Below the pieces are notes generated by a model. It searched no databases, was not told where the DNA came from, and saw nothing but the letters and a program-made list of their open reading frames with translations. Shown piece after piece: positions 35,724-45,795 of a DNA stretch of 64,000 nucleotides (the first letter of the stretch is position 1; each line of letters opens with the position of its first letter). This DNA is from Symbiodinium natans (lineage: Eukaryota; Sar; Dinophyceae; Suessiales; Symbiodiniaceae). A program made the translations under genes and the position numbers. The stretch lies in the NCBI GenBank assembly GCA_905221605.1, contig CAJNDS010000538.1:53306-117305 (forward strand), written 5' to 3'.

Positions 35724-38407
35724 ATGTGGAAAGCAGCGGCTCTGATCGCTCTTGCGACTTTTGCGTCTGCCAAAGACGACGAGAAGAAGATCGATGGTCC
35801 GGTGATCGGAATTGACTTAGGAACCGGGCTGCACTAGTCGGTGGCTTCAGTTGATGTGAAGGTGTTGTCTAGGTTGTCATGGTTTCTGGAGCAGGGGTTC
35901 GGGAGTTGAAAGCCTTGTGGCAAAAGTCGAACGGCGTGGCTCAGCTGTTTGGGTGGCTAAGCTGAGGCACCACGTACTCGTGCGTGGGCATCTACAAGAA
36001 TGGGCGAGTAGAGATCATTCCGAACGATCAGGGCAATCGTATCACGCCTTCTTACGTGGCTTTCACCGATGACGAGCGTTTGATCGGAGAGGCAGCCAAG
36101 AACCAGGCCACCATCAATCCCACCCAGACGCTCTTTGACGTGAAGCGCTTGATTGGCCGTCGCTTTAAGGACTCCACGGTGCAGAAGGACATCAAGCTCC
36201 TGCCGTACAAGATCGTGGACAAGAGCAGCAAGCCCATGATCGCTGTCAAGGTCAAGGGCGAGGAGAAGGTCATGGCTCCGGAGGAGGTGTCCTCCATGGT
36301 GCTTACCAAGATGAAGGCGACAAATGGTCAAATATCCTAAGCAGAGTCAAACATCTTGAATTCATGCAAGTGTGCCAGAACACTTTTAAGTTAGTTTAAG
36401 CAACGACGTGGCTCTGATTGGTGAAGTAGTTATTTATCTTGAAGGAGACGGCAGAGAACTACTTGGGCAAGGAGGTCAAGCACGCTGTTGTGACCGTGCC
36501 CGCCTACTTCAACGATGCGCAGCGCCAGTCCACCAAGGATGCTGGAACCATCGCAGGTCTCAATGTCTTGCGCATCATCAACGAACCCACGGCCGCGGCC
36601 ATTGCATACGGTTTGGACAAGAAGACGGAGAAGAACATTCTCGTCTATGACCTGGGCGGTGGCACCTTCGATGTCTCCCTCCTGACCATCGACAATGGCG
36701 TGTTCGAGGTGGTGGCCACCAACGGCGACACCCACTTGGGCGGAGAGGACTTCGACCAGCGAGTGATGCAGCACTTCATGAAGATCTTCGAGAAGAAGCA
36801 CGGCAAGGACATGACCAAGGACAAGCGTTCCATCCAGAAGCTGCGCAGAGAGGTCGAGAAGACCAAGCGAGCACTCAGCTCCACCCACCAGGCACGCCTG
36901 GAGATCGAGGCCCTCTACGATGGTGTCGACTTCTCTGAGACACTGACCCGTGCACGTTTCGAGGAGACAGCGCTATGCCGCTATGCCTTGCCGGTTTCAG
37001 GTCTCTCTCTGTTGGGGTAGCATGCAGTTGCTAGAGCTTAAAGCAGCGTTTGCCCCAACCTCTGCCAGGAGCTCAACAACGACCTCTTCAAGAACACCCT
37101 TGGCCCAGTGAAGCAGGTGCTGGACGATTCTGGCTTGAAGAAGAACCAGGTCGATGAGATCGTGCTGGTGGGCGGCTCCACCCGAATCCCCAAAGTGCAG
37201 CAGCTGATCAAGGCCAGGGAAGCGTTCGGGCGTAGCTACCAGTTTGTTGTTTGTTCATGTTGTTCGCCGTGGGAGTGCCGCCAGGACTTCTTCAATGGCA
37301 AGGAGCCCAACCGCGGCATTAACCCGGACGAGGCGGTGGCATATGGCGCTGCTGTGCAGGCTGGCATCCTAAGCGGTGAGGGTGGCCAGGACTTGCTGCT
37401 GTTGGATGCTTGGCGGCAGTAGACGGCGGGTGTGGGCAGTGGAGGGGCTGGGGCTTGACGTGAGCTTTTGAGGAGGACCTGCGGCGACAGCTAGAGTCTA
37501 GAGGGCAAGGCTGCAGGCAAACGCATGCAAGCACAGATCAATGCTTTGAAAAGTGGCCGAAGCAAGGATGTGACGCCCTTGACCCTCGGCATCGAGACTG
37601 TGGGCGGCGTCATGACCAAGCTGATTAGCCGCAACACAGTGATCCCCACGAAGAAATCCCAGATTTTCTCTACCTACCAGGACAATCAGCCTGCGGTGAA
37701 CATCCAGGTCTATGAGGGCGAGCGGCCCATGACCAAGGACAACCATTTGCTGGGCAAGTTCGAGCTGGGTGGAATCCCCCCTGCTCCTCGTGGACAGCCT
37801 CAAATCGAGGCAGCCGTTTAAAGAGTTCTGAAAAGACCTGGAGCGCATGGAGAGCTGCAACATCACATAGCCATTTAGCCATTGGGCCATCTGCCGTGTT
37901 TTTGCATGTTCCCTGCAGGTGACGTTTGAGATCGACTCGAACGGCATTCTGAATGTGGGTGCAGAGGACAAGGGTACAGGCAAGAGCGAGAAGATCACCA
38001 TTACCAACGACAAGGGTCGTTTGACTGAAGAGCAGATCGAGAAGATGATCCGCGAGGCCGAGGAGTTCGCGGACGAGGACAAGAAGGTCAAAGAGCGGGT
38101 GGATGCCAAGAACGCCTTTGACGGTTACGTTCACTCCATGCGCTCTGCCACTGAGGGCTCTGGAGACAACAAGGGCCTCAGCGAGAAGATGGACTCTGAC
38201 GAGAAGGAGAAGATTCTGGATGCCTTGAAGGATGGCCAGTCCTGGCTGGACTCCAATCCCGAGGCCGACGCAGAGGAGATCAAGGAGAAGCACAAGGAGA
38301 TCGAGGGAATCTGCGCGCCCATCGTCTCCAAGTACTACGGCGGCGGGGGTGCCGGTGGCGCTGGCGGCGCGGACGAGGACGAGGAAGAGGCGCACGACGA
38401 GCTGTAG
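35724..38407 (+). CDS. BiP: BiP/GRP78, ER Hsp70 chaperone, tandem copy 3
   Basis: Exons are 35724-35820, 35967-36316, 36445-36963, 37069-37212, 37285-37404, 37567-37809 and 37919-38407, giving about 653 residues. It is nearly identical to copy 2 along exons and introns (unit offset 3027). One notable change is in intron 4 (37213-37284, 72 bases). Copies 1 and 2 have an in-frame TAG there, while copy 3 reads TTT. A retained intron 4 would therefore add 24 residues without a stop. Intron 1 has gained a TAG (CACTAG for CACCAG), harmless if spliced. Stop is TAG; the tail is HDEL. Confidence 0.96.
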
Positions 38408-38452
38408 CTCGGCACCGTTTTGATGCAGAATTCGTTTAAAATTCTTGTATAT

Positions 38453-38468
38453 ACCGGCTGCGAAGCCA
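38453..38468 (+). promoter_or_regulatory. 3' UTR hairpin of BiP copy 3
   Basis: CCGGCTGCGAAGCCAG: GGCT and AGCC pair around GCGA, about 48 bases after the stop. The loop and flanks differ from copy 2 but the stem is kept. Confidence 0.4.
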
Positions 38469-38639
38469 GAGACATTAGGGAGGCCTAAGGCCTGCCATCA
38501 CCTCTGCCCCGTGCCACGGTGCAGAAAACCGGTCATTCGTCGGTGTTTCGAGGTCTGCACATGTCTGTACTATCATTGCGACCACTCACTCATGGACAGC
38601 TCCTGTTGTTTTGATATTGTTGGTATAATATAGTGAGCC

Positions 38640-38900
38640 ATGGAATGCCATGGAATGACGTCCCTTCATCCGAAACCTCAAATTCGGCGAAATGGTTTCA
38701 GTGGTCCACTACAGCTCTCATGCAGAACACTTTGTGCCTCGTTCCGTCAGTCCCGAAATATGTGCACACACACACTGCACACACAATGCACACGCAGGAA
38801 TGCACACACACGTGTGATGGAATACGTGCTCAGACATGTGCTACATGGCACACGACAGGGGCATCCTTTGGCTTATGTGAGATCTGTGAGCGCAGGTGTC
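38640..38900. other. spacer after the BiP array with CA-rich stretch
   Basis: Contains CATGGAATG direct repeats at 38638-38657 and an impure CA-rich run at 38760-38815. No gene recognised before the ATG at 38901. Confidence 0.5.
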
Positions 38901-40887
38901 ATGTCCGACGAAGCACAGGAGGTGGCACATGGGGCTATCCGGAGCTGCAGCAATTTTCATTTGATTTGGCATCTCTTTCCCTCCAACCTGCAACATCCCG
39001 CAACCTGCAGGCGTTGTCTCAACTAGGAGACAGACTAGGCCCAGCAAATCTCAGCAAAGTGTGAGAAGCATCGCCGATTCTGGTAGCGTTTCCTTGGTCT
39101 CGCCTCACTTCTTGGGCAGGTCTTGAGGTCGAGGACACCGAGAAGATTTTCCATGGTGTCGTGGAGGACCATTGCTCAGAGCAATCCAATTGCGCATCAC
39201 TGCAGCGTGCCGAGCACGAATTGGCACGAATGTCTCGCAAGGAGCGGCTCAAGGAAATGATGATTCCTGTGCGAGATGCCTGGGAGGAGGCTACTTACAC
39301 AAAAGAGGCCATACACTCGCGTGAGCGGAGCTGACCGTAGCTGACCGTTCGAGATCCTTTGTTCCCAGAGGCACTTATGCAGCTGAACAAGGAGCGTGGC
39401 AAGGCGCGAGATGAACAGATGTAGGATGACTCTAAGACGACGTGGATTCGTGCGCAGCGCGTGAACCACCATGAGCCGCCATGAGGCACCATGACTTCTG
39501 GCTCTGTATTTCAGGACTTGGGTGATGATCCAACTGCCGATGGCACCGGGGCTGAGCTTGGCATCAAGGACGCAGCTGCTGCCTTTGCAGGTTCTGTTGC
39601 TGTTTCAGCCATTGAGCTTGTGGTTGCTTGTTCGGTCTGAACTTGTTGGCGTTGTGGTTCTGGATGTGGTTGTTGTGATCGTGGCGGCGGCGGTGGTACT
39701 TGCGGGCCGCAGTCAGCATTCGGAAAGAACGAGTCTGTGCCTCGAGCTGCGAAGCCTGCAAAAGTCGAAACTTGGTTCCTGCCAGCCGCTGGAGTTCTCT
39801 TAATGATGAGATCGGTGATTGAGCTGGCAGTCGAGATTCTGCTCGACCGGTCGATGCCGTGCTGCGGCAGATCCGTTACTTCGTTTCCCGTTCGTTGTGT
39901 CGGCATCACCGCTTTCTTTGAAGCGTAGCTGCTGCGTCATTCAGTTGTGGTTGCAGTGTTGATTCTGGCGCTGGTTTTTCGGGTGAAGCAGAACACTTCG
40001 AAAGCAACATCGAGTACCGACCCGAAGGACAGTCCGCCCCTGGAAGGTGTGCGTGGCTACAAGCTCATGGAGGACAGTGGCATGACTACGCTGGTTGGAC
40101 AAACTCGAGCAGGATTCCGATGCTCTACACTGTGCTAACTTCTGACTGCAGGAGCTGACGAAAGTGGCAAACTTCTATACAAACAACAAGGCATCGACCC
40201 TGCACGGTCTGAGTATTTGGGGCAGGTCGTCGCAACCACAATCACGCTCATGCTTTTCAGATCCCAGACAGTACGTGTGGTGATGAATGTGCATATGTCA
40301 CCTGTCGTATGTCAGTGGAGTACGGGTGCACACTGCTCGGGAGGAGGCTTGCCCCCTCCTGCCCAGCAGAAGAAGAGTGAGTGCGTGAGAAATCCATCTT
40401 ATCAATTGAGATGACCAGTTGTGCCCTCTCAGGAAACACCGTGTCAACCGCCCTTTGTTTGTCAAGTCTGTTGATGATTGGCGCTTTTGAGAACATGAGC
40501 CAAAAGCCAAGACGAAGTTAGTTGTGTGTATCGGACGACAGAGGCACACGTGACGCGGAGTTGTTCATAATGACGAGTGCATGAGTGATTGAGTGAGTGA
40601 GCCAGTGAGACATGTAGCGCGTCTACACCAGATACTCGAGAGTGTCGTCAGCCAATGGGTGAAGAACGGCAGGTGTTGAAGGAAGATGCAGTGGACAAGA
40701 CTTCAGATGACGAGGATGCGTGGGCGGCCGCGTGCGCCGAAATGAGTTTCCTTTGCTGAGCTGATCGTTGTTGCCGTCTCGAAGGGCATGCTTCGGCTTT
40801 TGTTGGGACAGGTATCCTGTTCAAGTTGGCAAGTGGATTGAGGACAAAAACAAGGAGGCCGGACTAGACGGCCAAGTAGATGAATAA
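38901..40887 (+). CDS. unidentified acidic multi-exon protein
   Basis: I do not recognise the family. The proposed start ATG is at 38901 (MSDEAQEVAHGAIRS). Exon 39120 to ~39306 reads LEVEDTEKIFHGVVED, LARMSRKERLKEMMIP and AWEEATYTKE, ending at a GC donor. Exon 39371-39409 reads ALMQLNKERGKAR and ends at a GA donor. Exon 39515-39590 reads DLGDDPTADGTGAELGIKD and ends at a GT donor. Exon 40152-40225 reads ADESGKLLYKQQGID. A block near 40430-40480 reads KHRVNRPLFVK. Exon ~40669-40740 reads VLKEDAVDKTSDDEDAWAA. The last exon, from ~40812, reads YPVQVGKWIEDKNKEAG and ends at TAA 40885-40887. The protein would be acidic and charged, probably soluble. Exon joins in the middle (39.6-40.1 kb, 40.2-40.7 kb) are unresolved, and more than one gene is possible. 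Confidence 0.5.
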
Positions 40888-41281
40888 GATCGGGAAGCCT
40901 GGTGCTGGAATGTTCTTAGACGCTTTTATGGGGGTGCAGGAGATGTACGGCATTTTCGTCTGGAACGCGATCACTTGCCAGGATGTTCCTGCGTGGTGGT
41001 CATGTGCATGCAGTATCAAGATTTCCCATCCCCTTTTGAAGAAATTGCTGGCAGTGCGACATGCAAACTTGTACCAGCACAGCATTTCCCAGAAGTCATG
41101 AACAAGGATGGCCGTCACATCAGGATGCCAGATCAAGTGCGGACTTGCTTGGTGGCTCAAGGTAGGTACCCTCAGTCCAAGACCGCGCAACAGAGCCTTG
41201 GGGCTTGGCTTTGAGATGTCTTGTGGTGCTTCGTTGAGCATCGAGATGCAGTGTCTTTTGACGTTTTGACTTAGGAGAAGC

Positions 41282-42727
41282 ATGGCGCCCAAGTTTGACC
41301 CGAACGAGGTGAAGGCGCACCCTTTGTGTATGCAAGGCAAAGAAGCCAGCTGATCTCAACCACAACCGTAATCTTGAGCAGGTCGTCTTCTTGCGACAGT
41401 ATGGCGGTGAACAGGCAGTGGGCGATGTTTTTTTTGTTCTCTCCCTCGCGGTGGCTGAAGACAAGATACAGCACACTGGTGCCCATATGACGTCTGCAAC
41501 GACCAGAGTATCAAGCACTGAAGACTGAAGACTCCAATGTAACATCTGAACAGCGAGGGTATGCGAGGTATGCGAGGTATGCGAGGATCAAGAAACAAGG
41601 AATGTGAAGTCCTGACAGGCACCATCGTCAGTGTTGGCACCCAAGGTGGGTCCCCTTGGCATGTCTCCCAAGAAGGCGGGGGTGTCAGACGATGTCAGAA
41701 GACCTTAACTCTGATGCTCGCCCCTCAGCAGGTCGGTGACGACATCGTGAAGGGCACAAGCCAGTGGAAGGTCAGCCTGCTAAGTCACTACCTCTGTGCC
41801 CACTACTGGCCCAGCCGGAATTGCAGGGCATCCGCGTGACCGTGAAGCTGACGATCCAGAACCGGGCAGCCAAAGTGGACGTGGAGCCGAATGCCACCAG
41901 CCTCATCATCAAGGCAGTGCAGCTGCTACATGTCAACCGTCCCGGTACTTCGCTGAGTCGCAGGCTCTGAAGGAGCCTTTGCGTGATCGTAAGAAGACCA
42001 AGAACATCAAGCACAGTGCGCTCCACAGACTTGGGACACTTGGGACACTGCAGCGATGGTGAGAGCGGGGGCATTCAAGGTGGCAACCTGACCAAGGCCA
42101 CCTGCTTGTGGAACATGCCAGTAGTACTCCAGTCATTGGCGGGTAAAAAGCTTTGAAGCATGTCTTGCAGAACGTGTTCCTGGACATCTGCCGGCAAATG
42201 AGGAAGAAGAGCCTGGCCAAGGACCCTAAGCAGATACCGGAAAACTGTCCGTTGCTGCTGGCCGGTGCCGATGGTCAGGAGTTCAAGGGAACCGCCAAAG
42301 AAATCTTGGGCACATGCTTCGCTGTCGGCTGCACTGTTGACGGCCAAAAGCCCATTGTGGAAACCTCAGAGCAGCAAGGAAGCCTCCCACTAACCTGTCT
42401 GATGCATTCCGAACTACCCAGGCGCTGCAAGAAGCAATTGACAACGAGGAGTCTGAATCCGAGTACTACGAACACATAAACTTTCGTGATGCATCTCTTG
42501 AGGTTGTGGCACGGTCACACCCTGGCTACTCAGGTGGGAGCTGCCAACGGAGTGAGCCTAGCAAACTGCGCGGGAGGGATCACAAAAACGAGCCTTTGCG
42601 CTTTGCAGTGTTTGCTCCTCCCAGTGATTCGGCCAAACTGACGGCCCCCAAGCTCCGATTCGTTTTTTCTTTTGGTTCTTCAGGTTCCCCCCCTGAGCGG
42701 AGTTCCCTCTTGTCTGGTAATCTGTGA
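41282..42727 (+). CDS. RPL12: 60S ribosomal protein L12 (uL11)
   Basis: uL11 sits at the base of the ribosomal stalk in the GTPase centre and contacts large-subunit rRNA and translation factors. Tiny exons chain in frame: 41282-41314 [11 protein letters not shown]; 41382-41414 [11 protein letters not shown]; 41619-41675 [19 protein letters not shown]; 41732-41770 [13 protein letters not shown]; 41827-41913 [18 protein letters not shown] and on; 41964 to ~42016 [18 protein letters not shown]; ~42064-42096 GNLTK; 42171-42221 [17 protein letters not shown]; 42279 to ~42359 [19 protein letters not shown]; and a last exon from 42422 [14 protein letters not shown]. Donors are mainly GC, with one GT and one or two GA. 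The order matches L12 exactly. The final exon reads on to 42727, longer than normal L12, so either the tail is extended or a last splice was missed. The join near 42017-42064 is uncertain. Confidence 0.92.
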
Positions 42728-45700
42728 TGTTCTGAGCCTCCTGCCAAAGCAGGACACCACCGCACGGGACAAGTGGACTGAAGCAAAGGCAGTTGTTGGT
42801 GGCATTTTGGGGCTCAGCGCCAACCTTACTGAGACTGGTCCCACTGCGACAGCAACACTGGTCAGCCCGGAGAGCATCGTGATGTTTTGGCTTTGCAATG
42901 CACCGATGCTCCCTTGCAGTTCTTCACGTCATTTCACATCTCAGTGCTTTTGTCACACGTGTCATTAGACGTCGGGGGTGGTACTGTACATCGTTGCAGC
43001 ATTGGTAGCCTTGCTGGTTCTCCATCCAGTGCGCCCGAAGACACTGGATTCAACCTTGACTTTTCAATACAAGGCCGTACAGCCCAGGTTCAGATTCTGG
43101 ATGCTCATGCTGGCTCGCCCCGCTCTGGGAGAAGGCGGCTTCCAAAAAATGCCCGCGCCCACTGCGGGAAAGGCGGTCTCGAAAAAGTGCGCACGGAAAT
43201 CCTGGCACGTGCCGCTCTGGCAAAAGGCGGGCGATGCGTCCAACGGATTCAACCCCAAAAGCCTTTAAAACCCGAAGACCTAAAACACCGAGACCTTCAA
43301 ACACGGCGCAGGGGAGACAAAATCTTACCATGTTCGGCGTTTATAGGAGCCTGTAAGGGCAAGCATGTTATGGAAAATCGCTGTAACGGCCGGCAATGCT
43401 GGATGGCCGCGGGGGAGGGGGGGCGCCTGGCCACAAAGCAACATTTGGGGTCCTTGCTGTTTGGATCTTCGCCGTCATTCATTTGGACCATGATTCATTC
43501 TGAAATGCATGTGTGTGCGCGTCTCTCCATTGTTGGACCCATCACTCCTTCCTGTTCTTGGAGACATGTTTGGGCAGCGCCACGTCAGCGTCAGGTCCGA
43601 AGTTGCAGAAGAAGGCCACGCTGTCCTGCGCTGTGTTGCGCAGCGAGTTTGTATGCCAGGGTGCAGTTTGCAGGTCTTGGTTCGAATGGTGTCCAGGTGG
43701 TGCCGCTTGGCACGAAGACATTTGACATCTCTGCCTTCTGCATTGCATATGCATTGGGAGACGTCAGTCGAGAGCGTGCCTTGCAGGCAACATGTTCATC
43801 AAAAGCAAAGTGCAGGAGCTGCACTTGCTGAGTGGCTTAGAGAAGCTGCGTGCTCATTTTTGGCACTGTTGCACATGTGAGACCGTTGGACGCAGTTGAG
43901 GAGCAAGGGGAGCTGAAAAAGGACGATGTGTCCATGCTCACTGACTGGGTCGATGACCCAGCACGATGAGCAGGTATTGGGAAATGCCAAGTAGTGTCAC
44001 TGAATGACCCATGATCGGGCCTACCGTCTGCAGCGTGAAGGTTGTGATGGTGGAGGCTTGTGTGCTTTAACTGGCGCTGTTTAAGGCGCCCATGTTCTTC
44101 GGCATTGAGAAAGATGTCACGATGGACATGGTCCAGGCGTGTGTCTCCTGACACGTACACACTGCTGAAGCATCACAAGAGGCAGGCGTGCCCTTCCGTA
44201 TTCTCGACGCGGGTTTGCTGTTGATTTTGGGCTCAAGGACCGAAGACATATCATATATCTTGAGGAGAGAACCAGTTTAGTGGAATCTTTTCAAAGGCTT
44301 CCAGGTCTGTGTGCCAAAAGCAGAGCCCGAACCCCAGATAGTCAGATATCTGGACAGGGCAGTCTCTCATGCAAAACAGTTTTGGCTCTGGTGGCAGGCA
44401 CCTTCTGGCAATCTGATCTTGTACGGGTGTTCTTGTGTTTTTGGTCCATCAAGGTCGTATGAGTGAGATGCAGGGCTCCGTGGTTCTGGCCTTAGCCGGC
44501 AGCGCGCCTGTGAGACATGTGTAATGCGAGCTATGTGACACTCAGTACAACTACAGTAGAAGCAGCTGCATTGAGTTGATCTCCAGCAAGTCCCACCCAC
44601 AAAAGAAGGGGAATGCGGGCTGCAAGTCCTAAAACGTGGAGTAGCGAGCCCCCCAAAACCTTGAAAAGAGCGTGGGTGGCAAAACACAAGAAGGTCACAG
44701 CAGGCTAAGCACAGTTTGATGTTTAAAATATGTTTAATTGACCCTCTGTTGTTCTCCTTGGAACTGGTACTCTCCAGGCCCGGGAGGCGCGATAGATGTA
44801 AAAGGCATTGGCTTCAAACTCAACCCGACACATGCACGACACCCAGAAATCTCGCGTTCAAAAGAATCTTCAAGAATGTTAAGGATTTGTGGGGGTTTGC
44901 TTTGCTGCAGCTAGCAAGCTTGAGCGTTGAACTGAAAGCACCGTCGCTCTGGTGCTTACCGAACAGGCACCTCCTTTCCGCAGAGACTTCAAAGTTATGC
45001 GGCTTCTTTGCGTCTCAACTTACTGTCAAAACCTCATAACCCGAGAATCTGCAAAGAGATTGAAGACTCATTATACTCACTGTATGATGTGAGGTCACCC
45101 GGTAGGTTTTGTGAGCTGCAGTCTTGGAGTAGAGTTGATCAAATCTGTCGAAGCTTCAGTCGTGAACCCAGGGCTTCATGGCTTCAGGTCTACAGTTTGG
45201 TTTGGGCCCCATCGATCCAGACGCCCTGTGTCTGGTTGATTGTATCACAGTTTTCTGGAATTCACTCAGCTCACTGCCGAGGCACCTTCTTATTCGTCCT
45301 TCTCGGCATCTGTGCCAGCTGCGCCATTCGGCCAGAATGGAAAGCTTTCATTGCTTGCTTCGCACATGGTACGGGAAGCAGGGAATTCAGCTGGCCTTTC
45401 TAGCCCCTAGAACAAAGCGAACATGTAAGTTCCCGGAACCCCCCCCCTACCCCCGACCCCTGCAACTCAACTCAAGCCCTTGCTATGCAGCGCGCCAAGC
45501 TTCCATGGTGACAAAACGAGCGACGATGGAACCTCGCCGCAGTTGCTGCTTGAAGTTTGACAGGATCTTTTTTGAATAGCGACCGCTAGACCCTCCTGGC
45601 TGATCTCCTCATGCAAGATCAGACGGACCTGCTGCACGCACTGGACCACGCGCGAGCCGGTCGGAGGTGTCGCCGGCACACCGCCCTGCCCCCATCTCAC

Positions 45701-45743
45701 CAACTTCACAAAGCCCGCTCAAACCGCAAGCCCTTCAAAAATA

Positions 45744-45745
<2 letters not shown>
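42728..45745. other. mostly non-coding stretch with isolated exon-like blocks
   Basis: A 314-codon + strand ORF (42887-43831) passes through low-complexity, repeated AAAAGGCGG-like phrases and is not supported. The convincing coding-like blocks are small and listed separately. A CCCCCCC run sits near 45443. Confidence 0.4.
43876..44270 (+). CDS. exon-like blocks, unidentified
   Basis: 43876-43968 reads RPLDAVEEQGELKKDDVSML, then TDWVDDP. A block near 44073-44140 reads FKAPMFFGIEKDVTMDM. A third near 44190-44260 reads VPFRILDAGLLLILGSR. All lie on the + strand and have coding-like composition, with AG acceptors nearby. They could be exons of one gene, but phases were not reconciled. No family recognised. 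Confidence 0.3.
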
Positions 45746-45791
<46 letters not shown>

Positions 45792-45795
45792 CACC
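45746..45795 (+). repeat. (AC)n microsatellite
   Basis: About 24 AC units interrupted once by GC near the 3' end. Simple repeat. Confidence 0.95.

Noticed and set aside
41147-41166. Possible spliced-leader gene or relict (TTGGTGGCTCAAGGTAGG)
   Set aside because: Shares only the GGCTCAAG end and following GT with the known dinoflagellate leader. The upstream half does not match.
42887-43831. Plus-strand ORF of 314 codons
   Set aside because: Long, but its composition is not protein-like. It crosses repeated GGCGG/AAAAAG phrases and has no domain. It also ignores the exon-like blocks in other frames just downstream.
44222-44236. Relict spliced leader (GATTTTGGGCTCAAG)
   Set aside because: Has an extra G relative to the leader end and lies inside a block that reads as coding.
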